Shown here one piece after another: positions 7,746-17,657 of a stretch of DNA of 64,000 bases. A program made the translations under genes and the position numbers. Where the stretch lies: NCBI RefSeq assembly GCF_000350485.1, contig NZ_AORV01000065.1, positions 124,001 to 188,000 of the forward strand, read 5' to 3'. The notes under the pieces were generated by a model. It did not search any database. It worked only from the letters and a program-made list of their open reading frames with translations, and was not told the origin of the DNA. Position 1 is the stretch's first letter; each line of letters opens with the position of its first letter. Origin of the DNA: Ruminiclostridium cellobioparum subsp. termitidis CT1112. Its GTDB lineage: Bacteria; Bacillota; Clostridia; Acetivibrionales; DSM-1351.

Positions 7746-8924
7746 TCAATTATCCATCACAGCGTTAAAGGTGGTCGGAAGAGTTTTTGCAAATGCTATC
7801 TCCGATCCTTCGGGCAGGGTGGTTTCTTTTCCGTCGACAAGTATCTTGGCCTTTGCGATGCCCCTGAGCTGATTCAGGGTATAGTAAATCTGATTTAACA
7901 GCCCGTTCTCTTTTTCATTTCCTCCATAATTGGTAAGCTGAGAGGAGAAATCAAGAACAGCTAAATTATCCTGCATATTGCATGAAAGCAGCTTTGTCCC
8001 TTCCGGTAAAGTCGTATAGTATTTTTCTCCATCGGTTTTTTTTGTGAGTTCGGTAAATATTACAGCCGGCAACTGACTGTCATCCGTTTTTTGGACCAGT
8101 GTTGAAACAGGCACCATATAATTGTACTTCTCATTGCCCGTTGTCATATAATACAGGTCACACTTGACATAGCCGGCTTGTACCTCTGTTTCCCCGGAAT
8201 TTATAAAAGTGTTGTCCCTGTTTTTAATTCCCGATATATCGGTACCGTTGTTCAGTGTATTTATTGTTCTGCCGTCAACCCTTATGCTCACATCGGAAAT
8301 TGTCTTAAAGCAGGTAAGAGTATACACCACCGAAGTAATACCAAGCTTTTCATCCTCTTTGGTCGCAAATTCCATAAATTCCTTTGAAAAATCTATAACT
8401 GCGCTTCCATTCTTTATAGTCATGCCCTTTATTTTTGTCCCCTGGGGAAGTACGGGATAAAGTCCGTAATAATCCAGCTGCTCCCTGGTTACCGGTTCAT
8501 TGACCAATCCGCTGACGGCAGCCTTTGCAAGGCCTTCCTGTTTTAGAACATTTCTTGTGACAGGTATCAGCAGGCCGTCCTTATCCCGGTAGTACAAGGT
8601 CAACAGTATGTTGTTTTTATCGCTTGAATTGGATGAAACACCTTTACCTGTACCGTTATCAATCAAAACACCGCTGCCCAATAAATCCCCGGAATTTTCA
8701 CTTGAGGCCGAACTGGATGCCGTAGGATTAGCTGCCGTCTCCTCATTACTGCTGTTTCCGGGAACGGAAGCTGCCGCTGCATTGGCCTGTGTATCCTGGT
8801 TACCGGCCGAATCGATTGCCACAGGTATAATTGGCTCGTCATCACCTTTATCCTTCTGCCCTATAAAAGAGCAGCCCGTTGTTATAAGCATAACGATTAA
8901 AACCATACTCAAAATTCTTTTCAT
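7746..8924 (-). CDS. gerM: GerM-domain lipoprotein (spore germination/sporulation)
   Basis: A 392-residue secreted lipoprotein with a lipobox (ITTGC, cysteine at 18), an Ala/Ser/Asn-rich linker to about residue 100, and two GerM domains (about 105-225 and 250-385), each with the LTLYYRDKDG-like entry and a conserved GV/GxxVDG end. In Bacillus subtilis GerM is needed for engulfment and germination, where it contributes to the forespore channel. Gene order with rph and rdgB matches that organism, so I am confident in orthology. GGAGG precedes the ATG. Confidence 0.88.
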   Translation of the reverse strand: MKRILSMVLIVMLITTGCSFIGQKDKGDDEPIIPVAIDSAGNQDTQANAAAASVPGNSSNEETAANPTASSSASSENSGDLLGSGVLIDNGTGKGVSSNSSDKNNILLTLYYRDKDGLLIPVTRNVLKQEGLAKAAVSGLVNEPVTREQLDYYGLYPVLPQGTKIKGMTIKNGSAVIDFSKEFMEFATKEDEKLGITSVVYTLTCFKTISDVSIRVDGRTINTLNNGTDISGIKNRDNTFINSGETEVQAGYVKCDLYYMTTGNEKYNYMVPVSTLVQKTDDSQLPAVIFTELTKKTDGEKYYTTLPEGTKLLSCNMQDNLAVLDFSSQLTNYGGNEKENGLLNQIYYTLNQLRGIAKAKILVDGKETTLPEGSEIAFAKTLPTTFNAVMDN

Positions 8925-9065
8925 AAAAAATAGTCCTCCTTATTTTAGAAAAATTTTCCATAAAATAATTATAGACTATATTATGATTTTTTATTATTTC
9001 CCGAAAACTCTTTATTGCTGCACCTTTCAGCCGTTCAAAAACGGTTTTGATTTATGTTGTCAATA

Positions 9066-10883
9066 CTACTCTGCAGCTTGTTCGTCAGCAATATCTTGAG
9101 CTGCTTCTGCATCGGGATCGGGCTCATTATTGCTTTCATTTTCCAATTTATCTTCGGTTTTTTTTTCACTTGCTATTATATCCAGAGCTTTGAGTATACT
9201 ATCGTTTAGTGCCTCAGCCGCTTTTTGCTGAAACTCTGGGTTTGTGAGATTTTTCACTTCGGCAGCATTGGTTAAAAAACCTATTTCGGCCAGTATAGCC
9301 GGCATTTTGGTATACTTCAGCACGACAAGTCCGGGCCTCTGCACAGTCTTTCTGTTTACAGACTTGAGCTTTTCAATCAAAGCATCCTGTACCATCTTTG
9401 CAAATTTTTCACCTGTAAAAGCCGGATCACCTTTTGCTTCAGGATAGTACAAAGTTTCGGTACCGCTGGTCTTTGCACTGTCTATGGCATTGTTATGTAT
9501 GCTTACAAATAAAGTTGCATTCAAGGCATTTGCTATGTAAGGCCTGTCGTATAATCCCACAAAAGTGTCATCCTGCCTTAACATAAATGTTTTGACATTG
9601 TTTTTCTTTAAAAGTGCTTCCAGTTTCAGAGCAATTGCCAGATTAAGGTCCTTCTCCAATATCTTCCCGTTATTGGCCCCCGGGTCCTCGCCACCGTGTC
9701 CGGCATCAATTACTACCAGGGCTTCCCCCTCTTTTGCAGGAGTCAACAAATTAATTTCACTTTGCATGCGCTTGTCATTGTAGGACGTGAGGTAAACAAA
9801 CTCCTGTTTGGCATTAATGGTTATCTTTGTGTCCTGGGTTTCCTTATCCCTGTATATTTCAACGGTACTTACCAGCGAGTCATCAATATTGTAGACTTCA
9901 TCCTTTAAACTCAGGGAGGAGGCAGCATCGATTGTAATGGTGTATTTAAAGTTCTCAGCATCATATTCGTGCTTGTACCTCTCTGCAATATAACTCCTGT
10001 TGTTTTCCTCTTTAATATCTGCCAGCCTTATATTCTTCAATGAAAAATATACCCTGTCATAACTGTTCTCGTAGGAAAGATTTGTATTAATCGGTTTTTC
10101 TATTGTTATTTTGCAGCCATCCTGTAAATCTGCCAGCGAGAAATTAGCCATTTCATTAAGGTTTATTATTACCCTGGTTGAATTATCTGAGATAGCCTCA
10201 ACGCTTATGCCGCTGATGTGAGCTGAAGCAGTCTCTATTGTTTTCTGATCTGATTTTATATTGTTAAATTCAACAGCTATACGGTCTGGATTTGTGAGAC
10301 GGTAATATTTATACCCCTTATGATTGTCCATTCTTAATGTAACAATGGTCTTCTCCCCCGAATCGGCACTGCTTATTTCCTTTACAGAACCGGTGTAATT
10401 GGTTGAAATCTTTATTACATTGGCTTTGGTATCTGTTGAAGCTATAAGACCTTTGACATTTTTCAGAAAATCAACAGGAACGATAAGCCTGTCGTTTATC
10501 TTCTTTGCAGGCGAAGTCATTTTTATGATCTTACCGTTGATTTTTGCATTTGAACTGTTATTCTCGAACTGATATTTTTCACCTTTATATGTAATATCCA
10601 TTATTTGAGTTTTACTGTTCCAGATTACAGTTCCTCCCAGGCTTTCGAATACAGGCCTTAATGGAAACATTGTTACCTTGTTGAAAACTATTCCAGGAAA
10701 ATCAGTTTTTATTTCCTTGTCATTGATGGTTATCTTGTATGAGACTCCTGAATACTTGACTGACTTGTTGTCATAGTTCAGTGTTAATTGCTGTGCCGCA
10801 AAAACCACATTTTGCGATATGAGTATTATGCAGAATAAAATAATACCCGTAATAAATTTCTTCATTCCCACTCTTTTTATCAT
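9066..10883 (-). CDS. N-acetylmuramoyl-L-alanine amidase with CuAO-N and AMIN domains
   Basis: A 605-residue exported cell-wall hydrolase. After a signal peptide (about residues 7-30, ending VFAAQQ) come a copper-amine-oxidase N-terminal-like wall-binding domain (about 35-155, with FPLRPVFESLGG and RLIVPVDFL), one or two AMIN-type domains (about 165-370), and a zinc Amidase_3 domain (about 390-570). The amidase shows DAGHGGEDPGA (first zinc His), EKDLNLAIA (zinc Glu), SIHNNA (second zinc His) and AEIGFLTN (catalytic Glu). An acidic tail follows. The start could be six codons downstream (MKKFITG). It lies just upstream of gerM, consistent with sporulation or division use. Confidence 0.92.
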   Translation of the reverse strand: MIKRVGMKKFITGIILFCIILISQNVVFAAQQLTLNYDNKSVKYSGVSYKITINDKEIKTDFPGIVFNKVTMFPLRPVFESLGGTVIWNSKTQIMDITYKGEKYQFENNSSNAKINGKIIKMTSPAKKINDRLIVPVDFLKNVKGLIASTDTKANVIKISTNYTGSVKEISSADSGEKTIVTLRMDNHKGYKYYRLTNPDRIAVEFNNIKSDQKTIETASAHISGISVEAISDNSTRVIINLNEMANFSLADLQDGCKITIEKPINTNLSYENSYDRVYFSLKNIRLADIKEENNRSYIAERYKHEYDAENFKYTITIDAASSLSLKDEVYNIDDSLVSTVEIYRDKETQDTKITINAKQEFVYLTSYNDKRMQSEINLLTPAKEGEALVVIDAGHGGEDPGANNGKILEKDLNLAIALKLEALLKKNNVKTFMLRQDDTFVGLYDRPYIANALNATLFVSIHNNAIDSAKTSGTETLYYPEAKGDPAFTGEKFAKMVQDALIEKLKSVNRKTVQRPGLVVLKYTKMPAILAEIGFLTNAAEVKNLTNPEFQQKAAEALNDSILKALDIIASEKKTEDKLENESNNEPDPDAEAAQDIADEQAAE

Positions 10884-11024
10884 TTGTCACCCCGTCAAAC
10901 TTTTCTGTCAAATTTTATTTAAAATTCTGTTGCTACATCAATTATACTATTAGTTGACAGAGTGATATACATATTTCTGGAGTTTTAAAAGAATTGTAAT
11001 TAAATTGTAAAAAAACTGCCAGTC

Positions 11025-11549
11025 TTAGCCATTTAACGACAATATGCATCCGCAATATTTTTGCCTGTACAGCCCCATTTCTTTTGCCATTTGCTGCCCC
11101 TGCCTGAAACCCGGTCTGAAATCGCGGTATGCAAAAGCAACTCGGTATTTTTCGGCATAAAACTCTCCAAGCTCTTTTATCAGCTCATGCTTTTGATAGG
11201 GACTGACAAGAAGAGTTGTTGTATAGGCCTCAAAACCATTTTCCGAGGCATACCGGGCAGCCTCTTCCATTCTCAGGCTGTAGCACCCGGTGCATCTGGC
11301 CGCACCTTTGTCCTCAAGGTTTTCCCATTCAGACTGTCTGAAGTCATCATTATATACAACAGGAATATTGGTAATGGAGCTCATTTTTTCAACGTTTTCT
11401 TTTCTTCTCTTATGTTCCTCAATGGGATGTATATTGGGATTGTAAAAAAGGCCCTGAATTTCAAAACCCTCTTTTAACAGTTCCTGTACAGGATAGGTTG
11501 AACAAGGTCCGCAGCATATGTGTAAAAGTAATTTCATATCCTTCTCCAT
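11025..11549 (-). CDS. queH: Epoxyqueuosine reductase QueH
   Basis: A 174-residue enzyme of the former DUF208 family that reduces epoxyqueuosine to queuosine in tRNA, the last step of the modification. Metal/iron-sulfur cysteines are arranged as in the family: HICCGPCSTYP near the N-terminus, CTGCYSLRM in the middle, and YCGC at the C-terminus. AGGAG precedes the first ATG by nine bases. It follows ruvB in the same direction with a 101-base gap. No other queuosine gene is in the window. Confidence 0.92.
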   Translation of the reverse strand: MEKDMKLLLHICCGPCSTYPVQELLKEGFEIQGLFYNPNIHPIEEHKRRKENVEKMSSITNIPVVYNDDFRQSEWENLEDKGAARCTGCYSLRMEEAARYASENGFEAYTTTLLVSPYQKHELIKELGEFYAEKYRVAFAYRDFRPGFRQGQQMAKEMGLYRQKYCGCILSLNG

Positions 11550-11650
11550 AAAATATTTCTCCTCTTTATTTCAAATAACGACAGCGCTGTTGTCTCAGGG
11601 GAATTTAACCGCCGGCAATATATAAATTATGCATTTAATTGTCACAGCTG

Positions 11651-12649
11651 CTAATCCTCAAATTCCAGTCCGAAATGACCGTAAGCATTCTTTGTAGCCA
11701 TTCTTCCCCTTGGAGTCTTGTTTATAAAACCCAGCTGTATTAAATAAGGCTCGTAGACATCCTCAATAGTACCGGGGTCTTCACCGATGGAAGCTGCCAA
11801 TGTATCCAGCCCTACGGGCCCGCCGCTGAATTTGTTTATAATGCTCAGCAGCATGTTCCTGTCCACCCCGTCAAGTCCTATCTCATCCACCTCAAGGGCA
11901 TCCAGAGCATGTTTTGCCACCTTCAGATCTATAACGCCTCCGCCCATGACCTGTGCAAAGTCACGAACCCTTTTCAGAAGCCTGTTTGCAATTCTCGGCG
12001 TGCCGCGGGATCTTCTGGCAATTTCATAAGCGCCGTCCTCCTTCAGCTCTATGTTCAGAATTCCGGCCGACCGCTTTACTATCTGCTTTAATTCGTCAGC
12101 CGTATACATTTCAAGTTTATTGATTACACCAAACCTGTCGCGCAGGGGAGCAGTCAGCAGCCCTGCCCTGGTGGTTGCACCGATGAGAGTGAACCTGGGA
12201 AGATCAAGTCTAATGGAACGGGCACTTGGTCCTTTTCCTATGATTATATCCAAAGCGTAGTCCTCCATTGCAGGATACAATATCTCTTCCACACTCCTGT
12301 TCAGACGGTGGATTTCATCAATAAACAGAACATCATGGGTGCCGAGATTCGTCAGTATGGCTGCAAGGTCACCTGCTTTTTCAATGGCCGGACCCGAAGT
12401 AATTCTGAGATTGACCCCCATCTCGGCCGAGATAATGCCGGCGAGGGTGGTTTTCCCCAAACCAGGCGGGCCATACAGCAAAACGTGGTCCAGTGCTTCC
12501 TTTCTTTGTTTTGCTGCTTCAATAAACACGTTCAGATTATTTTTGGCCTTGGACTGGCCTATATATTCATCCAGTTTTTTGGGGCGTAAACTGACTTCAT
12601 CAAAATCATCAACCCGCGATTCCCTGTCAATTAATCTTTCCTCGGACAT
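11651..12649 (-). CDS. ruvB: Holliday junction helicase subunit RuvB
   Basis: A 332-residue AAA+ motor that drives branch migration with RuvA. Walker A is GPPGLGKTT (about 61-69), Walker [10 protein letters not shown], sensor 1 GATTRAG, and the C-terminal winged helix begins at [12 protein letters not shown]. The start MSEERLI has GGAGG five bases upstream; an ATG overlapping that GGAGG lies in frame four codons earlier. The leader is identical over 22 bp to that of obg (see findings). It follows ruvA by 69 bases. Confidence 0.97.
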   Translation of the reverse strand: MSEERLIDRESRVDDFDEVSLRPKKLDEYIGQSKAKNNLNVFIEAAKQRKEALDHVLLYGPPGLGKTTLAGIISAEMGVNLRITSGPAIEKAGDLAAILTNLGTHDVLFIDEIHRLNRSVEEILYPAMEDYALDIIIGKGPSARSIRLDLPRFTLIGATTRAGLLTAPLRDRFGVINKLEMYTADELKQIVKRSAGILNIELKEDGAYEIARRSRGTPRIANRLLKRVRDFAQVMGGGVIDLKVAKHALDALEVDEIGLDGVDRNMLLSIINKFSGGPVGLDTLAASIGEDPGTIEDVYEPYLIQLGFINKTPRGRMATKNAYGHFGLEFED

Positions 12650-12718
12650 ATTAACCTCCATGAGCCACATTTGCGGCCATAAATTGTAATGAAATAGCAC
12701 TCTCTTTTTACCTTCAGA

Positions 12719-13324
12719 CTATTTGGACAATGACTTTAAAGCCTTCATTATCAATTCCTCTACGCCCATTCCTTCCTGATATGCCTTGCTGACGGCCCCC
12801 GAAGCCTCAAAGGAGCTGTAGCCCAAAACCATAAGGCCACTGACTGCTTCGGCTGCCGGCGTCGGACTGCCGTTCTCAAAAGCTGGAATGTCCTCGGACA
12901 TGCTGCCCGCAGTGAGCTGCTCCTTGGATATCTTGTCCTTCAGCTCAAGAATAATACGCTGAGCCATTTTAGGACCAATGCCGGGGGCTTTGGACAGAGT
13001 TTTGGTATCCTGCGAAACAACCGCCAGTGCAAACCTTGATGGCGAAAGCGTTGAAATCATGGATATTGCTGCCTTAGGGCCAACTCCAGAAACAGATATG
13101 AGCATGTCGAACAACCCCAGTTCCTCCATTGTATGAAAGCCATACAGGGCGGCAATATCCTCCCTGACATAATAATGTGTGTATATTTTAACCTGGGAGC
13201 CAAACTGTCCGACACCATTTATTGTCGAAAGAGCTGTAAAAATCCTGTAGCCGATGCCGCCCGCTTCCACTATGATGCTGTCATTGCTTTTTGCTTCAAG
13301 AGTTCCTTTTATGTATGCAAACAT
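12719..13324 (-). CDS. ruvA: Holliday junction DNA-binding subunit RuvA
   Basis: A 201-residue protein that forms the tetramer gripping four-way junctions and recruiting RuvB. The N-terminal OB fold (MFAYIKGTLEAK, GIGYRI) is followed by two helix-hairpin-helix motifs (SVSGVGPKAA and APGIGPKMAQRI) and a C-terminal domain III (GLMVLGYSSFEA) that contacts RuvB. GGAGG lies five bases before the chosen ATG. The 26-base gap from ruvC shows one operon. Confidence 0.97.
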   Translation of the reverse strand: MFAYIKGTLEAKSNDSIIVEAGGIGYRIFTALSTINGVGQFGSQVKIYTHYYVREDIAALYGFHTMEELGLFDMLISVSGVGPKAAISMISTLSPSRFALAVVSQDTKTLSKAPGIGPKMAQRIILELKDKISKEQLTAGSMSEDIPAFENGSPTPAAEAVSGLMVLGYSSFEASGAVSKAYQEGMGVEELIMKALKSLSK

Positions 13325-13350
13325 TTTAACCTCCGCTATGTACGTTTCTT

Positions 13351-13851
13351 TTAGTAGGCCTTGTTCCCAAGTATCGCACCCATTCTGTGCGAGTTGCCGT
13401 GGCATATGGCCACTGCCAGCGCATCAGCCACATCGTCGGGTTTTGGAATAGCCGGCAAATTCAATATGGCCTTTACCATCTGCTGTATCTGAGCCTTTTC
13501 CGCCCTTCCGTAGCCAACCACCGACTGCTTGACCTGCAGCGGAGTATATTCAAATATATCCACTCCTGACTTTGCGGCTGCCAGTACTGCCACACCCCTG
13601 CCATGTCCCACTGTAAGTGCTGTCTTTATGTTTTTATTAAAAAATAATTCTTCTATCGAAATTGCATCCGGACTGTACTTTTCAATCAGTTCCTCAAGCC
13701 TGTTGTTAAGCACCAGAAGTCTCTGGGACAGCTTCATTGAGGCCTCGGTAGTAACAGCACCGTAATCCAAAACCGAAAATTTGTTCCCTTCATATTTTAC
13801 AACACCAAAGCCTGTAATTGCAAACCCGGGGTCAATGCCCATAATAATCAT
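13351..13851 (-). CDS. ruvC: Holliday junction resolvase RuvC
   Basis: A 166-residue metal-dependent endonuclease that cuts junctions during recombination repair. The RNase H-fold acidic residues are visible: the Asp of MGIDPG, the Glu of SIEELFF, and the Asp pair of [14 protein letters not shown]. The start MIIMGIDPG is preceded by GGAGGG four bases away; a GTG overlapping that site is in frame but unlikely. It is first in ruvC-ruvA-ruvB-queH. Confidence 0.97.
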   Translation of the reverse strand: MIIMGIDPGFAITGFGVVKYEGNKFSVLDYGAVTTEASMKLSQRLLVLNNRLEELIEKYSPDAISIEELFFNKNIKTALTVGHGRGVAVLAAAKSGVDIFEYTPLQVKQSVVGYGRAEKAQIQQMVKAILNLPAIPKPDDVADALAVAICHGNSHRMGAILGNKAY

Positions 13852-13892
13852 GTTACCCTCCACGTTCTCAATATCAAATTTTATTATGTATA

Positions 13893-13921
13893 ATTATATA
13901 ACATATTGCATATTTATGCAT
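13893..13921 (-). promoter_or_regulatory. Putative promoter of the ruv operon
   Basis: ATGCAT (13916-13921) and TATAAT (13893-13898) are separated by 17 bases on the minus strand. The two elements interleave with the argG promoter on the other strand, inside a near-palindrome (13895-13931). The -35 is weak. Confidence 0.5.
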
Positions 13922-13934
13922 AATGTTATATAAT
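13906..13934 (+). promoter_or_regulatory. Putative promoter of argG
   Basis: TTGCAT (13906-13911) and TATAAT (13929-13934) have a 17-base spacer. The predicted leader is about 165 bases long. It contains a possible CTGCT/AGCAG stem around 13949-13985 and a T8 run at 14023-14030, but matches no leader family I know. Confidence 0.6.
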
Positions 13935-14104
13935 ACATCTATCGAGCTGCTACCCTCGGCGGAGAAATACTATCTCAGCAGGGGGCATTCATAATATATT
14001 TTAGCATAATTTTCAAAGCTTGTTTTTTTTATTTCCATATTAGAGTTTTGTACGCTTTTTATTTTATTTTGTATTGCTGCATGGCAGCGGAAAGGATGGG
14101 GTTA

Positions 14105-15325
14105 ATGAGTACTCAAAAGGAAAAAGTTTTACTGGCATACTCCGGTGGACTTGATACTTCAATAATAATTCCGTGGCTGAAAGAAAACTATGGATATGAA
14201 GTTATAGCAATGGCAGGAGATGTGGGACAGGGAGAAGAGCTGGAGCCGTTACATGAAAAAGCTATAAAAACCGGAGCCTCCAAGCTTTACATAGAGAATT
14301 TACAGGAAGAATTCATAACTGACTTTATTTACCCGACATTAAAGGCAAACGCCGTTTATGAGGGAAAATATCTGCTGGGTACTTCCTTTGCAAGGCCCAT
14401 CATTGCAAAAAGGATGGTTGAAATAGCCTTAAAGGAAGGCTGTACCGCCATCTGTCACGGTGCTACCGGCAAGGGCAACGACCAGGTGCGATTTGAACTG
14501 ACTGTCAAGGCCCTGGCTCCTCACCTTAAAATAATAGCCCCCTGGAGAATCTGGGATATCAAATCAAGAGAAGATGCAATAGACTATGCCGAAGCAAGAA
14601 ATATTCCCATTCCTGTTACCAAAAAGGATAACTACAGCATGGACAGGAACCTGTGGCACTTGAGCCATGAGGGCTCCGATCTTGAGGATCCCTGGAATGA
14701 ACCGCAGTATGACAAGCTGCTCAAGCTTATGGTTTCTCCTGAAAAAGCTCCCGATGCTCCCACATATGTTGAAATTTACTTTGAAAAGGGGATTCCTAAA
14801 AAAGTTAACGGTGTGGAATACAGCCCCGTACAATTGATGGATGTTCTGAACAAGGTCGCCGGTGCCAACGGCGTAGGAATAATAGACATGGTGGAGAACA
14901 GGCTTGTTGGAATGAAATCCAGAGGAGTGTATGAAACTCCCGGCGGAACCGTTCTCTATGCTGCCCACAGGGAATTGGAACTGCTCTGTCTTGACAGGGA
15001 TACCCTGCATTATAAGGATATAGTTGCTCAAAGATTTGCCGAGCTGGTTTACTTCGGACAGTGGTACACTCCTCTCCGCGAATCCCTGTCGGCTTTCGTA
15101 GACAAGACACAGGAAACTGTGACCGGTACTGTAAGAATGAAGCTCTATAAAGGAAACTGCATGCCTGCAGGTGCCAAATCGGAGTATTCCCTGTACAATG
15201 AAGCAATAGCTACTTTCAGCAAGGACGAAGTTTACAACCAGAAGGATGCCGAAGGCTTTATCAATTTGTTTGGCCTTCCTATCAAGGTCAGGGCTCAAAT
15301 GCTGCAAAACAAGGAAAATAAATAA
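14105..15325 (+). CDS. argG: Argininosuccinate synthase
   Basis: A 406-residue enzyme that joins citrulline and aspartate with ATP cleavage in arginine synthesis. The PP-loop AYSGGLDTS (about residues 10-18) binds [24 protein letters not shown] and the citrulline/aspartate-binding DNYSMDRN and [10 protein letters not shown] segments are all present. The start MSTQKEK is preferred because the upstream in-frame extension to 14048 is hydrophobic and unconserved, and AGGATGGGG precedes the ATG. argH follows after 116 bases. Confidence 0.97.
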   Translation: MSTQKEKVLLAYSGGLDTSIIIPWLKENYGYEVIAMAGDVGQGEELEPLHEKAIKTGASKLYIENLQEEFITDFIYPTLKANAVYEGKYLLGTSFARPIIAKRMVEIALKEGCTAICHGATGKGNDQVRFELTVKALAPHLKIIAPWRIWDIKSREDAIDYAEARNIPIPVTKKDNYSMDRNLWHLSHEGSDLEDPWNEPQYDKLLKLMVSPEKAPDAPTYVEIYFEKGIPKKVNGVEYSPVQLMDVLNKVAGANGVGIIDMVENRLVGMKSRGVYETPGGTVLYAAHRELELLCLDRDTLHYKDIVAQRFAELVYFGQWYTPLRESLSAFVDKTQETVTGTVRMKLYKGNCMPAGAKSEYSLYNEAIATFSKDEVYNQKDAEGFINLFGLPIKVRAQMLQNKENK

Positions 15326-15356
15326 TTGCCCGGCAATTAATAATACTTTCTCATTT

Positions 15357-15387
15357 AAGGGGACAATCCGGAGCGGACTGTCCCCTT
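15357..15387. repeat. Inverted repeat between argG and argH
   Basis: Two 14-bp arms starting AAGGGGACA pair with one mismatch around a 3-base loop. No T run follows, so it is not an ordinary terminator; it may stabilise an mRNA end or bind a regulator. A second small hairpin (AATTGCC-C-GGCAATT) precedes it at 15324-15338. Confidence 0.7.
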
Positions 15388-15441
15388 ATCAGATAATACA
15401 TTGATCGATCATATATATTAATTATAAATTGAGGTGTTTTT

Positions 15442-16821
15442 ATGAAACTTTGGGGCGGAAGATTTGAAAAAGGAACTGATAAACTGGTGGATGATTTCAA
15501 TTCCTCCATAAGATTTGACTGCAGAATGTACAGGCAGGACATACTGGGAAGCATAGCCCATTCCAACATGCTCGGCAAATGCGGCATCATTTCCATGGAG
15601 GAAAGCACCCTTATACAAAATACCCTGAAGGATATTCTCGATGACATTGAAGCCGGAAAGATAGAATTCGAAGTGGATGCTGAAGATATTCATATGAATG
15701 TTGAGAAAATCCTCATCTCCAGAATCGGCGACACGGGAAAGAAGCTGCATACCGGAAGGAGCCGAAACGATCAGGTTGCACTTGATATCAGGATGTATTT
15801 AAGGGATGAGATCAAAGTCATAAGTGAAATGCTTCTTTCTCTTGAGAACACTATTTTAAATATATCGGAAGCAAATACAGCTACCATATTACCCGGCTAT
15901 ACACACTTGCAGAGAGCCCAGCCCATAACCTTCGCCCATCATACGATGGCATACTTTGAAATGTTCAAGCGCGATTTTATGCGTTTGGGCGACTGCTGCT
16001 CCAGGATGAACATACTCCCTTTGGGTTCAGGTGCATTGGCCGGCACCACATATCCGCTGGACAGATACATGGTAGCCGAGGAGCTGGGCTTTAACGACAT
16101 AACCCGGAACAGTCTTGACGGGGTAAGCGACAGGGATTTTGTCATAGAGCTTGCCTCCTGCCTTTCCATCCTTATGATGCACGTAAGCAGACTCTCCGAG
16201 GAAATCATTCTGTGGTCCTCCCACGAATTTGGCTTTATCGAGCTTGACGACGCTTACAGTACCGGCAGCAGTATCATGCCGCAGAAAAAGAATCCCGATG
16301 TGGCAGAGCTGGCCCGTGGAAAGACCGGACGGGTTTATGGCAGCCTTATGACCTTACTTACGGTCATGAAGTCTCTTCCGCTGGCTTATAACAAGGATAT
16401 GCAGGAAGATAAGGAAGCAATCTTTGACGCAGTTGATACGGTAAAAATGTGCCTCCCTGTTTTCTCCAACATGCTGGCTACCATGAAACTCCGCAAAGCA
16501 AACATGTATAAGGCCGCCCAGGGAGGTTTTACCAATGCCACAGACATTGCAGACTATCTGGTTAAAAAAGGTATACCCTTCAGAAGCGCCCATGAAATAA
16601 TCGGCAAGATGGTGCTCTATTGTATTGAAAAAAACAAGGCTATTGATGAAATGAGCCTGGAGGAATTCAGGAGTTTTTCAGATAAAATTCAAGAGGATGT
16701 CTATACTGAGATAAGCCTTGAAAAGTGTGTCTCGGGCAGAAACCTGCCGGGGGGCCCGGCAGCCGAAACTGTTCTTATGGCTATTCAAAAGGCTAGAGAT
16801 TATATAAACTCCTTCAAATAA
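15442..16821 (+). CDS. argH: Argininosuccinate lyase
   Basis: A 459-residue enzyme of the fumarase/aspartase superfamily that splits argininosuccinate into arginine and fumarate. The signature [12 protein letters not shown] (about residues 275-286, flexible catalytic loop) is intact, as are [12 protein letters not shown] at the start and [18 protein letters not shown] lies five bases before the ATG. It completes the last two steps of arginine synthesis together with argG; no other arg gene is nearby. Confidence 0.97.
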   Translation: MKLWGGRFEKGTDKLVDDFNSSIRFDCRMYRQDILGSIAHSNMLGKCGIISMEESTLIQNTLKDILDDIEAGKIEFEVDAEDIHMNVEKILISRIGDTGKKLHTGRSRNDQVALDIRMYLRDEIKVISEMLLSLENTILNISEANTATILPGYTHLQRAQPITFAHHTMAYFEMFKRDFMRLGDCCSRMNILPLGSGALAGTTYPLDRYMVAEELGFNDITRNSLDGVSDRDFVIELASCLSILMMHVSRLSEEIILWSSHEFGFIELDDAYSTGSSIMPQKKNPDVAELARGKTGRVYGSLMTLLTVMKSLPLAYNKDMQEDKEAIFDAVDTVKMCLPVFSNMLATMKLRKANMYKAAQGGFTNATDIADYLVKKGIPFRSAHEIIGKMVLYCIEKNKAIDEMSLEEFRSFSDKIQEDVYTEISLEKCVSGRNLPGGPAAETVLMAIQKARDYINSFK

Positions 16822-16864
16822 AAAAAATCCCCTGGTCTTTTTCAGTGATCAGGGGATTTTTTTT
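16822..16864 (+). terminator. Bidirectional terminator after argH
   Basis: A 14-bp stem (AAAATCCCCTG arms, one mismatch) is flanked by A and T runs and lies between argH and the convergent small gene, serving both. Confidence 0.92.
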
Positions 16865-16869
16865 AACTT

Positions 16870-17049
16870 TTATGCCAATCTTCTAGATCCGCTTATATAA
16901 ATACTGAGAGATATGTTGTTTGGATTAATCTGCATATTTATACCTGATACAGCCACTCCTCTGTTACCCAGCTGAGACTGTATTTCACTTTTGATTCTTT
17001 CCAGCAAATCATTATTCTCTTCATTTTTTTTCTTTTGTTTAATCAGCAT
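16870..17049 (-). CDS. Small protein of 59 residues, unknown
   Basis: A short open frame I translated by hand. It starts MLIKQKKKNEENNDLLERIK and ends SLSIYISGSRRLA. GGAGGG lies six bases before the ATG, an ideal ribosome-binding site, and the frame ends directly at the bidirectional terminator. The N-terminal third is a charged, probably helical segment; the rest alternates hydrophobic and polar residues (GVAVSGINMQINPNNISLSI) as in two or three beta strands. It follows the 103-residue gene by 22 bases, so both are probably co-transcribed. No family recognised. Confidence 0.7.
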   Translation of the reverse strand: MLIKQKKKNEENNDLLERIKSEIQSQLGNRGVAVSGINMQINPNNISLSIYISGSRRLA

Positions 17050-17071
17050 ATACTGCCCTCCAAACCCAGTA

Positions 17072-17383
17072 TTAATTTATTTTTGCCTTTTTCTCCAAAG
17101 CCTTCCCCAGACTGAACCATGAGTCTCTCAGCTTAAAACGCATTTCCTCATCAAGAGTCCTCTCAATTATGTCATTCAGGCTCTTCCTGGCATGGATATA
17201 ATCTTTGATATCGAATTCTTCCTTGGCAATTATACTTTCTATCTCAGTAAGCCACTCTTTTAAATGTTCACTGCCCACGTATTCGGAAGTGATTTTTTTT
17301 CTTATATGGGCAACTACCTGTTTAATAGCCTTCCGTTTGACATCAGTATCGGTTTGCATCTTATTTATTTGTCTTTGACTCAT
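17072..17383 (-). CDS. Hypothetical helical protein
   Basis: I do not recognise this family. The 103-residue product is highly charged and predicted helical throughout (HIRKKITSEY, HLKEWLTEIESIIAKEEF, ARKSLNDIIERTLDEEMRF), without membrane segments or cysteines, so it is cytoplasmic. A GGGAGAGGG run lies about eight bases before the ATG. It is the first gene of a two-gene unit with the 59-residue protein. Nothing nearby suggests a role. Confidence 0.65.
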   Translation of the reverse strand: MSQRQINKMQTDTDVKRKAIKQVVAHIRKKITSEYVGSEHLKEWLTEIESIIAKEEFDIKDYIHARKSLNDIIERTLDEEMRFKLRDSWFSLGKALEKKAKIN

Positions 17384-17597
17384 ATTCTGTTTCCCTCTCC
17401 CTTTAAAATTATTAATACAAACTGTACAAATGTTACACCCAGTAATTTACATTAATTATATAATATTCCCTTGCTTATTGTAAACATTCCTGCATGCAAA
17501 TATACCTGCATTTTGGAAAGAAAACACAACTTATTTCAGAATATCTGCCGCTATGGAACAAAGGCGGCACGCGCAAAAAAACATACTTTCCCGGACA

Positions 17598-17644
17598 ATA
17601 AAAAATACCCCGTGCCGGCAGTTTTTCTGCCTCCTCGGGGTACT
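17598..17644 (-). terminator. Terminator after the polysaccharide deacetylase gene
   Basis: An outer TACCCCG/CGGGGTA stem encloses an inner GGCAG-TTTTT-CTGCC hairpin and runs into TATTTTTTAT on the minus strand, 14 bases past the stop codon. 17384-17597 shows nothing I recognise. Confidence 0.8.
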
Positions 17645-17657
17645 TTGGAGCTAGCTC

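Noticed and set aside
13940-14104. T-box or other riboswitch in the argG leader
   Set aside because: The conserved T-box core is absent; only weak pairing is visible.
15357-15387. Terminator between argG and argH
   Set aside because: The stem is strong but no T run follows on either strand, so I list it only as an inverted repeat.
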